A program made the position numbers and the translations under genes. From NCBI GenBank assembly GCA_020466095.1, contig CM035807.1, positions 65,343,050-65,407,049 of the forward strand: a stretch of DNA of 64,000 nucleotides, in the 5' to 3' direction. Source of the stretch: Chlorops oryzae. Its lineage: Eukaryota > Arthropoda > Insecta > Diptera > Chloropidae. Below the pieces are notes generated by a model. It was given only the letters and a program-made list of their open reading frames with translations. It was not told the DNA's origin and made no database searches. Of the stretch, positions 41,270 to 52,772 are shown piece after piece. Numbering within the stretch: position 1 is the stretch's first letter; the number at the start of each line of letters is the position of its first letter.

Positions 41270-44200
41270 TTTTGACTAAACAAACAGCTCATGGAGAACA
41301 CTTAGATTTATTGGGAACTGTAAAAATCATCCTCATAAACGACAATGACGACACAGTGCAGTGCAATTCTGGATCGCAAGTAAATCTGATCGCAGAAAAT
41401 TTAAAATGAAAGCTCAGAATAGCCACAACACTTTCTATGCCACAATTGCAAGGCATTGGTCAAAAGGATACCGCGATTCGCCATCGCGCAGTGGTCAAGA
41501 TGCAATCTTAATTCAATGGATTTACGGCCAAAGTGAATGTTCATGTCATACCCAATATTGTCTTCAATTAACCGGCATATCGCATTGAAATAGCACATTG
41601 GAAAATTCCTAAGCACCTAACCTTAGCTGATTCGGAATTCAACAAACCAGGCCGCATCGATCGCTTTCTAGTAACCGAAATATTCTTAGATTTATTCACA
41701 AAAGGAAACATAAAACTTGGTGACGGTTTGCCCATATTACAAAACACGGTATTTGGTTGGGTGGTCGCTGGCAGTGTTGGAATTTCCAATTTATCTAATG
41801 CGGTTTGTGGGATATGCTCTACATCCGAATTAGAACATGTTTTTCAATTTTTGGAAGTAAGAAGGGTTTCGGGAAGACAACTCGACTCTGGACTCATAGG
41901 ACGACGTGCATTGTGAATCGATTTTTATTCAATATACAACCAGATCGCGAGATGGAAGATTTACTGTAAAATTACCCCTCAAGGAGCACCAGTCTGCAGT
42001 CTCTCTACAATTCGCTTATGAAATAATATAAAGCATTGGGACAAATGACCGAAGCTAAGCCGTGAGAAATAAAGCAGCGAAAGTCCTATATCCCACATCA
42101 CTACGTACTGAGGCCAGACAGTACCAGCACAAAATTAAGAGTCGTTTTTGATGCTTCAGCCCACAGAAGTGGAAGCCCATCACTTAATGACATGATGCAC
42201 ACTGGTCTTACTGTGCAGAGTGAACTGTTTTCAATCCTGCTAAGATTCAGGACATATAAATATGTACTGAAAACGGATGTCAAAAAAATGTTTAGGGTTA
42301 TATGGGTGCATCCAGATGACCGTAACTCCAACTTATACTGTGGCGTGAAAGTCCATTAGCCCAAGGGAAAGTTTATAAGCTTAATACAGTTCCTTATGGT
42401 ACCCGTGCAGCATCTTATCTACCTACTAGATGCTTAAACCAATTGGCTGATGACAACATGCACCAATTTCCAGAAGCAGCATCTGCATTTTAAACCAATT
42501 TTTACTTTAATGATGGGCTAATAGGTGCTAGTACAATCCGAGAAGCCATTAAGATTCAGCAGCAGCTGACAACCATATTTCAAAGTTCCGGAATGAAGTT
42601 GAAAAAGCGGTGTGCAAACCATTCAAAGTTTTTGCAGGACATTGCCTCAAATTTGTATTGGACTTCGACTCACAGGAAGACCAAAAACCGAAAACTTTAG
42701 GGGTAACATGGCGAGCAAAAACAGACTCTCTGGGAATAAGGGCCAGCATTTAGAAGAAACCATCAAACACCAAGATAAATGTTATCTCGGACGTCGCACG
42801 AATTTATGATCCCCTAGGATCCATAATTTTTACTGCAAAAATTTTCATTCAACAATTGTGGCAACCTAAATATGAATGGGACGCAATACTTCCAACGGCA
42901 CTTCAAAAGCAATGGGATAAACTCAGAAACGAGCTTCCCTAATTGGAGTAATTAACAATTCCAAGATACATATTAGGAGCACAAAACTGTAAACGTTTGG
43001 ACCTGCATGCCTTTGCTGATGCTTCAGAGAGAGAAAGAGAGTACGGAGCCGCAGTATACTTTTGAACGGTCCAAAAGGATCGAGCCGTCAGGATTAATCT
43101 CTTACACTCCAAATCGCATGTGGCCCCCTTACAGCTGCAAACCATTCCAAGCGTAGAGCTTTGTGCAGCTCTGCTTGCAGCTGAGCTGACTGCAAGGGTC
43201 AAAAACGATCTAAGACTTCTCATCGAACCTACATTCTATTGGAGTGACTCTCAAATTGTGCTTTCTTGGATAAATGATTATCCAGGGACTCTTACTCCAT
43301 TTGCTGCACACAGGATTATAAAAATTCGGCAGACTTCATTCGCAAATCAGTTGCGTCACCTGCCGTCAAATCAGAATCCTGCTGACATGTTGTCGAGAGG
43401 ACTTAGACCAAATGAGTAACGAAATCGCCAAATGTGGTTTTATGGTCCACTATTGTTATATTAGATGGAAGACACATGGCCTAAAAAAATATTCCCGGAT
43501 AACTTCACACCAATTCTTGTAAATTAGGCAACTAAGGCAGCTCATAAGTCAGGAGAAGCTTGTTGGGTGTACTCGATTCCATCGAGAAATTCATGCCTTC
43601 ACTTACAAAGGACAATTGCGTACGTGATCCGTTTTAAAAAACACGCAAAAATTTTGAAAGGATCCCGTTTAGAATTTCTAAGCCTGTCAACACTCGAGTT
43701 GGATGCAGTGTTAAAAGTTATCACTCGTCAGATTCAATTATTGGATTTTTCGGAAATAGTCTATTTATTGTCCAAAGACAAATTCTTCTAAAATCGCACT
43801 TCTTAAGCACGTTGACACCGTTTCTAGACGAAGAAAGTATTATACGAGTGGGTGGAAGAAAAAATTCATCCTTCCAACTATTTGATGGAAGTCACCAAAT
43901 GATTTTGCCACACAACGACCCACTAGTCACTCTTCTTATAGAAAAAATTCCCAAGGAAAACTATCATTGCGGCCCACAGGCCCTGTTAGCACACCTAAGA
44001 CAGAAGTTTTTGCCGCTGAAAGGAAAAAGCTTAGTAAGGTCAGTAGTGCAGCCTTGTGTGAGTTGTACTCGAGCAAGACCTGCTTTTTACGCACACAAAA
44101 AAGGAAACTTACCAGTGCCAGGAGTAGAGTTGGCTCGACCATTTCTAGATTCTGGTGTGGACTTTTGCGGACGCTTTTTGGTAAATTTCAAAACTCGAGG

Positions 44201-44720
44201 CAAAAGACCGCAAAAGGCAAACCTCGCAGTGTTCTGCTGCTTCGCGACGAAAACTGTTCACTTAGCACTAGTAACAGACCTTACGACGGATACATTCATT
44301 GGAGCGTTGAAACGATTTATTGTTCGCTGTGGTCATTGTCAATCACTTTATTGTGATAATGTAACAAATTTCGTTGGCGCAAGAAATCAGCTCGAGCAAT
44401 TGAATGACGTTATCTACACCAAGAAGGCCAAGGAATCAATTCAGCATAAAAGGAATCGAGTTTATTTTATTCCACCAAGATCACCACATTTTTGGGCTTG
44501 TGGGAAGCTGCTGTCAAATCAGCAAAGCATTTTTTGTTCAAGAATGTGTCACCTGCCTCACTTACGAAGAGCTCGAAGCTGTTATTGTTGAGATTGAAGC
44601 AGTGCTAAACTCACGTCCGTTAACTCCAATTCCATCTGACCCAAATGACCTCAACGCTCTCACTCTGGGCCATGCACTAATCGGGGAGCATATAAAAACT
44701 GGTGTCGATGTGCACTCGAC
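41270..44720 (+). pseudogene. BEL/Pao pol: protease, RT, RNase H, integrase, decayed
   Basis: Protease: QCNSGSQVNLIAENL (about 41361-41405), where the active-site Asp of DSGS is Asn. Reverse transcriptase: LRVVFDASAHRSGSPSLNDM, LKTDVKKMFRVIWVHPDDRN, TVPYGTRAA (42090-42420); the YxDD-type motif reads YFNDG. RNase H: PSVELCAALLAAELTAR, WSDSQIVLSWI, LPSNQNPADMLSRG (43120-43419). Integrase: HCGPQALLAHLRQKFLPLKG, CVSCTRARP, VDFCGRF, LYCDNVTNFVGARNQL, SPHFWACGKL, then a frameshift into AVLNSRPLTPIPSDPNDLNA (43812-44725). Many stops lie between domains. Confidence 0.85.
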
Positions 44721-46785
44721 AGGTTAGGTTAGGTTACGTTAGGTTGAACTGGATGGTCAGTAAGACCAAACATATAACCAACGGTTCCGTTGCCATGCCA
44801 GTGTAAATTTTTGAAACAAGGTGTCTTTGAATTTCGGTTTTGATGACGTATGATTACCGCAACATGCCAGTCATCTTCGCGAAATTACGGAGAGTAGGCA
44901 GGTTATACTCCGTCATACACTCTGAGTCGACGAGTCTAGGTTTTCCGAATAGTTGAAGTCTCGTTCTGGCAAAACCTGGGCAGTGACAAAAGATGTGCTC
45001 GACTGTTTCTCGTGCCCCAGGTTCAGAGCATCTTCTTCACTCATTGGAGTCTGCCAGATTCAGCTTAAGCGCATGAGCGCGTAGGAGACTGTGACCGGTT
45101 ATAATACTTCAATTAGATCTGCAGTCTGTACGAGAGAGTGTAAGAATATAGTCAGTGTAGTTTTTGTTGAAGGTGGGCCAGAGCCACCTTCATTCTTTGC
45201 AGGTGCTGGTACTGTTCCATCTTCTCTTGGCTGTATTAAGCAGTTGCTCTTCTATGTTGTTCTTAAAAACAATCATAGGTAGCGTTGTTTTCGTGATATT
45301 TATTACTGTAAGAAGGACCCGTTCTTTGGCAGAGAATCAACTTTTTTGTTGCCGTCAATCCCGGTGTGTCCTCGGACCCAGAAAAATCTGACCTTTCTGT
45401 TTACACTCAGATTGTTAAAGGCATTCCTTCATTTAAGATTTTTATTTGGATCTGATATCCCCAGAAGTCAGCGCTTTGATCGCAGCTAGACGGTATATAT
45501 GGATTTAATCTGACCTGCCTTGTGTCTCATTCAAGTCCGCTAACTCTGCTGCTGCTTTTGAAGCAAACATTTCTGCTTGAAAGACTGTACATTTATCGGG
45601 TAGTTTGAAGGATTGTTCAATGCCTAGTTCGTGGCAGGTTACCTTTGCTCCCACTCCTAGGGACAGTTTTGTTTCATTTGTGAAGAAGTTAGTGCTGATA
45701 TGGTCGTCAGTTACTCGCCCAACAATTCCCTTGTCGATTATTGTTTCGAACCGGCAGTTTAAGTTTAGTTAAGCATACGTGACCTCCAGGTCTATGAGAG
45801 GGAGAAACAGGATTGTTTCAAGCGATTTAGTCGGGGTTGGTTTCAGCGCTGCGGTGATGCTTATCATGGCAAGCTGCTGTACCCTTCCTGCCAGTCGTGC
45901 AGAGCTTAGTTTGCTTAAAGACGTCCATCAGACTTCTGCTCCGTACGTCAGGAAAGAACTGACAAAGGCAGTATAAATCCAGTGCACGAGCAATGGGCTC
46001 AACGTTTCCAGGATAGTCTAGTATCTAGGATTATTCCCAGATATTGACGGTCAGTTTTGATTTTAAGTATGGAGTCTTTCAATCTTATTTCGTCAAAATC
46101 TGGGACCTTTTACTTCTTAGTCAAGAGCACTTGCTCTGTTTTTTTGCGGATTAAGCGAGATACCTACTGTACCAGTCCAGGTCTTGATCACGCCTAGCGC
46201 TGCCTTGATTAGATCTCTCACAGTATGAATGCATCTGCCTGCGATTTGAATCACCAGGTCATCAGCATACGCCGAAGCGTTGAAGACCCCATCCTTCAAG
46301 TGACTTAGCAACCTGTTCATCACCAGGTTCCACAGCATCGGGAAGAGCACCCCGCTTACGGCGTACATTTGCTGGTTTTCTTCGTAATCTAACAGCATCC
46401 ACAAGCCACGGTGATAAGTCGTTGCTCTAGGATATTGCTTTTCTAGGAGCTGAGTGGTAAGTTAATTCCTGCGGCAGTGAGTTCCTTTGTAATGGCTTCT
46501 ATTGTCACATTGTCAAAGGCACCCTCAATGTCCAGAAAAGCTCCCATTGCGTACTGCTTGAATTTTAGCGCTCTTTCCATGGAGCCAACAACTGAATGCA
46601 AAGCGTTTTCTGTTGAGTTTCCTTTAGTGTAAGCGTGTTGATCTTTAGACAAGAATTCGTGGTCTAGGCCTTCCCTAATCCATGTTTCTATGATTCGTTC
46701 AAGAATCTTCAGTAGAAAGCACAGCGCCAAGTTAATCAATCGTTTCGTTTGTGTGTTCAAAGAGGAACTGACGTTTTTTCCTTTT
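44720..46785 (-). pseudogene. LOA/R1-type non-LTR retrotransposon, 5'-truncated
   Basis: Minus strand. Reverse transcriptase appears as INLALCFLLKILERIIETWI, DQHAYTKGNSTENALHSVVG, AMGAFLDIEGAFDNVTIEAI (about 46443-46770), then the catalytic AYADDLVIQIAG and TVGISLNPQKN (46117-46404). Further left an RNase H piece reads VRFFWVRGHTGIDGN (about 45345-45390). The 3' end is (CCTAA)n-like, seen here as AGGTTAGGTTAGGTTACGTT at 44720-44739, instead of poly-A. RT wording plus RNase H plus tandem-repeat tail fits the LOA/R1 group. It is 5'-truncated inside a copia LTR. Confidence 0.7.
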
Positions 46786-46882
46786 GTTTCTCCTTTGTAA
46801 ATCATTTGACAGTTCTTATAATCAGAGTACATATGTTTCGCTATGTTATACTTCGTTTGCATTTATGTCTTACATTCTAACA
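46786..46882 (-). repeat. Copia 3' LTR fragment
   Basis: On the minus strand TGTTAGAATGTAAGACATAA begins at 46882 directly after a polypurine tract AGGGAGGG (46883-46890). The LTR is cut off at about 46786, where the LOA-type sequence begins. The apparent N terminus of the neighbouring RT frame is actually this LTR. Confidence 0.6.
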
Positions 46883-47031
46883 CCCTCCCTAAACGATGTT
46901 ATATAGACATCATTGAATATATAATATATCTAATAAAAAAATATGACATTTCAATTTCAATTTAAAAAAAAAAAGTGTATCATTTCAATTTCACTGCACA
47001 AAAAAAATTTTTATAAAAAAAAAATTAATAA

Positions 47032-47163
47032 GGCTCCTCATGCAACGCATTAACACCGTGTAAGCTGAGTGAAGTTCGTAAAACCTTCAAATTTTGTATG
47101 CAATTTTGACAGTTTTACTTACTTCACTCAGTTTACACGGTGTAAATGTGTTGCATGAGGACC
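47032..47163. mobile_element. 132-bp hairpin MITE
   Basis: Two arms of about 50 bp are near-perfect inverses (GGCTCCTCATGCAACGCATT / inverse GGGTCCTCATGCAACACATT, both continuing ACACCGTGTAARCTGAGTGA). They enclose a short AT-rich loop. ATAA occurs on both sides and may be the target duplication. No coding potential. Confidence 0.75.
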
Positions 47164-47185
47164 CATAATATATTCCAAATTTTTC

Positions 47186-49045
47186 CTAAAGAATTTTGAG
47201 TTTTGGATTACGAACTCCTTTCGTCAATATGTCAGCAATGTTCTCCTGAGTGGATACGTAAGACAGATGCACCTCACTACTATTGACTTTTTCCTGGATG
47301 AATCGGTTTTTTACTTCAACATGCTTTGTTCTAGCAGAGTAGCAGTTGTTGGTCGCGATGTGAATGGTACTTTTGTTATCGCATAGAAGTTGGCACACTG
47401 AGGTTGTGCTTAGCAGCTCACGCGTAAAACGCTTTAACCAGATGCTTTTCTGGATAGCTGCAACCATAGCCATTAACTCCGCTTCAGTGGATGACAGGGG
47501 CAATGTAGTCTGCAGCTAAGAAGCCCAAGATATTGCGCCGTTTTGTAAAATAAATACATATCCAGTGGTGGATTTACGCTCATCAATATCGGATGCCCAA
47601 TCAGCATCACAATAACCTTTAAGTTCACTACCATCTCTGAAATATGCAAGTTTTTTATTAATGGTGCCTTTAATATACCTTAATATTCGTTTTATTGCAC
47701 TCCAGTGTCCATTCTTCGGATAAGTGGAGTAGCGGATCAAAATGTTGCCAGCAAAGCAAATATCTGGACGTGTGAATTGGGCTGCATATAATAGCGACCC
47801 AATCGCTGATTGGTATTTCACTTTTGAAACACCTTCTTCATTTGAGCCTGATGACATCTTTGATTATATTGTTTGCTTAACATCGATTAAAGTGTCAACT
47901 GGATTACACTCACTCATACCGAAGCGATGTAAAATTTTGGTTAAATTCCTCGCCTGATCAATTGCAATCGTACCATCTTCTATGTTGCGAGTGATCTTCA
48001 CACCTAAGACTGATGATGCCTCTACAAGATCTTTTACACGAAAACAGGTCGATAGCTCATGTACCAGTTTCCGCTCCATTCTTTCACTGTTTGAAAACAC
48101 CAGAACGTCGTCAACATAGATCGCCACGATGAACATGATTTCCTTTTTTACATAATGATAAATACATTGATCGGTTTCGCATCTTTTCAGTCCGAAGCGT
48201 GTGAGTACGAAGTTAAACTTCTCGTTCCAGCTCCTACTTGCCTGCTTCAGTCCGTAGAGCGACTTTCGAAGCGTGCATATTCCATCAGTATTATCCTCAA
48301 AACCTTCAGGATGTTGCATGTATACAGTTTCCTTTAAATCACCATTTAAAAAAGCTGTTACGATAGCTAGTTGACGAATTTTGAAGTTGTGTTTTGCATA
48401 TAAGGCCAGAAGATATCTTATTGACGTGTACCGGGCAACTGGAGAAAATCTTTCTTGATAATCAATACCCTCCTTTTGGGTATACCCTTTTGCGACAAGG
48501 CGAGCTTTATACTTTATGACATCACCGGTTTCATTGAATTTTTTTTTTAAAACCCATTTACATTTCAATATAGAACTATTTGCTGGTTTATCCACTAATT
48601 AACATGTTCTGTTTTCAAGCAATGACGAATATTCCTCTTGCGTTGCATGAAACCAACATTTTGAATTTTCCATCGAGAGTGCTTCTTCAACCGCCGTAGG
48701 ATCCATAATTACTCGCTGCTTTCCAGATTGGCTATTCGCTCTGAATATCGAAAACCAAGATTTCAGGAACATATTCAGACACGTCTTCGAGTAATTCTCC
48801 ATCATTGGTGTCACTTCTTCGTCTTGTGTCATGACGGCCAAATTTTCTTCAATATTTTCGATTCGATCATCACGCTCCCTCCCTGAATCGACATTATCTT
48901 CGTCATTAACCAAAATTTCGGATGTTCCTGTTGATTCGTTTTGTTTCGATTCAACTTTTTTTTTTCTGTGACTTCGATGAACAATTTGATTGCCACGATA
49001 AACCATTATCGTGGTAGAATTTTTTTTCTCGACTGACTGCTTCAA
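47186..49045 (-). pseudogene. Copia pol: reverse transcriptase and RNase H
   Basis: Frames from right to left: a linker ending CWFHATQEEYSSLLENRTC (48599-49045), a stop, then RT with KCKWVLKKKFNETGDVIKYK, ARLVAKGYTQKEGIDYQERF, SPVARYTSIR, FLNGDLKETVYMQHPEGF, LYGLKQASRSWNEKF and the catalytic IYVDDVLVFSN (47864-48595). Next come YQSAIGSLLYAAQFTRPDIC and YCDADWASDIDERKSTTGY (47516-47857), and RNase H with LSSTEAELMAMVAAIQ, CDNKSTIHIA, TKHVEVKNRFIQEKV and NIADILTKG (47186-47503). Only about three stops break it, so it is a fairly young relic. IYVDD is the copia-type active site. Confidence 0.88.
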
Positions 49046-49230
49046 AACATTAAGGCCCTATAACTTCTAAGGGATACATTTGCGACCCCCCATCCCATAC
49101 GATTTTTGGTCGGTGTTGAATCCACCTATCACTTCCTTTCGGATAAACATCCTTACGCGAAACACCCTGTATAATGCTTCCTAACTTTTTAAGTTCCCCT
49201 TTAACCTTTTCGCTGAATTTTTTAAATCGG

Positions 49231-50727
49231 TCTACTCCAATTCGATCATTGACATTTCTACGCCAAATGGATCTTCCGCTGGATCAGGAGGCTTTTCTTT
49301 TCCTATACCTATCATTGATACGGAAATTGTGTTCAAATATTTAATCTCAGTTAAAGAGTACTCGAGCCCAGGACCCGACGAAATACGTAGCATTATATTG
49401 AAAAAATGCGCTCATGAAGTCTCTCTTCCTCTGTATTATATATTTAATGTATCAACGAAGGAGTCATTTATTATTCATATACACAAGAGTGGACCTAGAT
49501 CTTGTGTAAGCAATTATAGAGGTATAGCCAAATTGAGTGCTATTCCAAAAATATTTGAGCACATAATAACGGACCGAATAAGTAACAACCTAAATTCTTT
49601 CATCACCTCAGCTCAGCACGGTTTTGTAAAAGGAAGGTCATCAGTGACAAATCTGCTGGAATTCACCTCAATGGTTATTGATGGTTCTGCTCATGGCCTC
49701 CAAACCGACGTTATCTACACAGATTTTAGTAAAGCTTTCAACACCGTAAATCATGAAATTCTTTTGGTAAAAATGAACGCGCTTGGTTTTCCTGATCTGT
49801 TAATCAAATGGATTAAGTCATACCTGAGTGGTCGAACGCAACGAGTAAATTTTAAGAGTGTACTATCAAGACCTATTGAGGTTTCATCGGTAGTACCACA
49901 GGGGAGCCATTTGGGTCCACTTTTATTCATCACCTTCGTTAATGATCTTCCGTCGATTGTAAGTCATTGCAGAATCTTTATGTTTGCTGATGATGTCAAA
50001 ATCTGGCATTCATATAATCACATCTCCGCTCAGACCGTAATTCAGCACGATCTTGATAGCTTTAGCCATTGGTGTCATGAAAACTGGCTGAAACTGAATG
50101 TGAATAAGTGCAAGGCCATGACATACTTTAGAAGACAACCTCTTCCAATCTCATATCAGATTGATAACAATGATATTGATACTGTGTAGGAATACCGGGA
50201 TTTTGGAGTGATAATGGATCATAAGCCTGGATTTTCAAACCACGTGAATACAATTGTTAATAAAGCGAAGGCAATGTTGGGCTTCATAAAACGTTGGGCT
50301 AAGGAATTTAATGATCCTTACATAACAAAAATTCTTTATGTACCTGTTGTTCGTCCATCACTGGAATATGCCTCTCCCGTTTGGAATTCGCAATACTCAG
50401 TTTATGCTGACCAAATAGAGTCAGTTCAAAAGCAATTTTTGCTGTTTGCATTGAGAAATATTCTTGGTGATCCGTCGAGAAGACTCCCCTCTTATGAATC
50501 TCGCCTTAAGTTTATCGGACTACCATCTTTAGAAAGCCATCGCCGTGTTGACAACATAATGTTTTTACAAAAGCTCTTATCTGGGAACATCAACTCGTCT
50601 ATCCTTCTGAGCCGAGTGTCTTTCAATGTGCCCATTTGCCCTCTACGATACTTTGAACCTTCAGGTTACATTCCGTTACTTCCAACTATCTTGATATGAA
50701 CCTTTTCGATGCATCTGTAGCTCCAAT
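49231..50727 (+). pseudogene. CR1/Jockey-group reverse transcriptase, 5'-truncated
   Basis: Sense starts near 49270 (FPIPIIDTEIVFKYLISVKE) with SSPGPDEI and continues IHKSGPRSCVSNYRGIAKLS, QHGFVKGRSSVTNLLEF, VIYTDFSKAFNTVNHEILL, VPQGSHLGPLLFITFVNDLP and the catalytic FMFADDVKIWHSY. After a TAG at 50187-50189 the same frame resumes (EYRDFGVIMD) to 50699. A short in-frame deletion is likely before SFIIHIHKSG, where PDVWK-type residues are expected. Endonuclease and ORF1 are missing. RT type is that of the CR1/Jockey supergroup; it is not the same family as the two Jockey copies elsewhere in the window. Confidence 0.8.
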
Positions 50728-50992
50728 AAAGGGTGTAGGAAAAAAATTAATGTGGCCCACCCACTGCTACGCCCACAAATTGGGATTTTTTGTAACTTCC
50801 GAAGTTAAAGGCGTAGAAGCTTCAAATTCGCAACATAGGTTGACCAAGGCGAATGAAAGGTGTAGGAAAAAGTTTATGTTGCCCGCCCACTGCCACGCCC
50901 ACAAATGGAGAGGAAAAAAATAGTGCGCCAATAATGTCGCGTATTTCAAAGTCGGGCTTGACCGACTTTAGCTTTCTTACTTGTTTTAACTT
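50728..50992 (+). mobile_element. DINE-1/Helentron-like 3' fragment (copy G)
   Basis: Two 126-bp-type units and the 3' hairpin end (AAAGTCGGGCTTGACCGACTTT region and AGCTTTCTTACTTGTTTT). The 5' end and microsatellite are missing. Confidence 0.75.
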
Positions 50993-51500
50993 GAATATAT
51001 ATTTCTTGCGCTTCGAAACACGTTCTTTAGAGTAACGGTTATGCATTACCTAGACGTATGTTATGCTTCTCTATCAATCAATTCATTTATTGTTATAAAA
51101 CTGAATTTATATTGAAAGAAAAAAGAATGACTTCCAAACCTTCCCCCTGGGGAGCTTAGCTTTTGGAATTACTGCTTTCAAATAATTAATAGAGAAAAAC
51201 GAAACCAGCCATTCGTTGAAGAAAATAGAAGGAGTTGTTGTAGAGCAATGAATTTTGGTACACCCATTGCTATAGGTGAAAATAAGAAAATTTTAAAATT
51301 TCATCCATATCGGTCACCCCACCTCCCACCTCCCACCTCCCATACACCACCAAAATCTTTTTGCATATAAAACTTATATTTTTGCTCGGATTGTAATAAA
51401 ATTATACACAAACCTTAAATACGATTAAATTCCCCACCACCATTCCCAAAATGTGAACAACTTCTTGAAACTATTGCAAATAAGAAATACATTTTTTAAT

Positions 51501-51770
51501 TTATTCGGCTATCATTTCAATTACGACCGGATCTAATTCCAAGGTATTTTTAGAGGGTTGACGTCTTATAAAAGTAACGTCTTCATTCGAAGAGACTCTG
51601 TCACATTTCCTGGAAAACATCAGTCTGTATTTTCGGTAATCCTTGTTTCGGGCCTCTTCGGCTTCTTCAGATAGCATTCCTATTGGAAGAACTGCGGCGT
51701 CCATCATTCGTTGCCCATGTATTAAAATCTTATGAACCGTCACAGGCATAAGATACCATTCATAATTCTA
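51501..51770 (-). pseudogene. Transib/RAG1-like transposase C-terminal fragment
   Basis: The minus-strand frame reads MPVTVHKILIHGQRMMDAAV, LPIGMLSEEAEEARNKDYRK and YRLMFSRKC. This is the same region as MTPTVHKLLIHSKQIM, LPIGVLSEEAAEARHKYYKS in the Transib at 59300-62505. The Glu-rich SEEAEEARNK helix corresponds to the last catalytic acid of RAG1/Transib. The rest of the element is absent. Confidence 0.6.
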
Positions 51771-52691
51771 ATGCCAACAGCCCCCTAAAAGTATGCCCCA
51801 TTTTTTAAACATTTTTTTTTGCAAGTATTTTTTCATTTAAATTGGAATAACTCACTGGTAGGCAGCTGTCGGCAAAAATTTCTTTCAGATATTGAAAAAT
51901 GACATCTCGACCTTTCATTTTTATATACGTAGAGCACAAAGGTAAACAAAGGTAACTTAGTTTTTGACCATAAAAGGCAAAAAATTTATGTTTAGAAAGC
52001 TGCCTGTTACATTGCTCATAACTTCAAAAATTCTTCATGGATTGATTTAATTTTTTTATATTTTGACAATAAAATACTACTTTTTCATATAAAACCAACA
52101 AAAGCAGCCATCAAAACAATATAATAAGAAAAAAATGTTGCTTTATATTACCAATATTTTCATGGTTTTAGGTAAAAAAATGTTTTCTGACTTTCAATAA
52201 CTTTATTGAGGATAAAAATTTCCTTTTCGGAAAAAAATATCATGTTTTCTTCTTATTGAAACAATGCTTAAGTCAGATAAAAACATCAAACATTGGAATA
52301 AGGTACTTAAAAAAATTCATTTTTTCCGCAAATAAACCACTGTGCGTCGTGCTAAATTTCTCTAGATCGTTTAAACATTTATTCTTGAAATCTAAAAATT
52401 TAAATATAGTAAAATTTTAATATGTCTTTAATCTACGAACAATAAATAAAATTAAACATACGAAAACTAAATTTTTGGAACATAATCTTCATTGATTTGT
52501 ACACCTCAATACTTTGCTTTGACTTGAATCTAAAAACACCTAAGCTATAAAGTGAAGATGATTGTATCATGGTAATAATTCTATCCCATTAACCTTCGAT
52601 AAGATTTTCAAGCTGACCAAAAGGGATTTTCCGTTCGTTGTACAGGATGACTGTAAACTAAAGTTATTTGAATATTTTTAAAATTGCTCAC

Positions 52692-52772
52692 CTACTGAAC
52701 CCCAGGTGGGGTGTGCTAGATTATTGTACCATCCATCATATCGCTGCTTCTCTGTTTGACTATATATTTTAC
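52692..52772 (-). CDS. Duox: Duox exon: start of the peroxidase-homology region
   Basis: An 81-bp exon after a TTTTTTTAG acceptor and before GTGAGC. It reads KIYSQTEKQRYDGWYNNLAH and PTWGSV plus one base. That base joins the first two of the 29829 exon to give Asp, restoring the WGSVDSHLVRK sequence of fly Duox. The N-terminal signal-peptide exon must lie further upstream (higher coordinates) and was not found. Both splice sites are good and there is no lesion. Confidence 0.88.

Larger units (their letters stand above)
37568..44720 (+). mobile_element. BEL/Pao LTR retrotransposon, decayed, 3' part lost
   Basis: The order is LTR-like region, primer site (TGGTGACCCC, 38543), leader, gag, protease, reverse transcriptase, RNase H, integrase. 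Domain wording is of BEL/Pao type throughout. The 5' LTR boundary is a guess (TGTTAAATCGC at 37568). The element is cut off at about 44720 by a LOA-type retrotransposon and no 3' LTR is seen. A hAT MITE sits in the leader (38734-39535). Many stops make it inactive. Confidence 0.75.
46786..49230 (-). mobile_element. Ty1/copia retrotransposon, 5' half missing
   Basis: Minus strand. The region keeps part of pol (reverse transcriptase and RNase H), a polypurine tract and part of the 3' LTR. Gag, protease and most of integrase are absent; the right edge passes into a CR1-like element near 49230. A hairpin MITE (47032-47163) lies between pol and the polypurine tract. Confidence 0.75.
29830..52691 (-). 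other. Duox: Giant Duox intron (about 22.9 kb) filled with transposons
   Basis: Bounded by GTGAGC after the 52692-52772 exon and AATTTCAG before the 29829 exon, with matching phase (G + AC gives Asp). At least ten insertions lie inside: Foldback, Tc1-like, DINE, gypsy tail, BEL, hAT MITE, LOA, copia, hairpin MITE, CR1-like and a Transib fragment. Short unassigned stretches remain at 29830-30170, 34372-34949, 50993-51500 and 51750-52691; these are AT-rich with no gene. Confidence 0.75.

Noticed and set aside
51501..51749. Part of the same Transib as 59300-62505
   Set aside because: The latter already has its own C-terminal region and both ends; the 51501 fragment also differs in sequence, so it is a separate relic.
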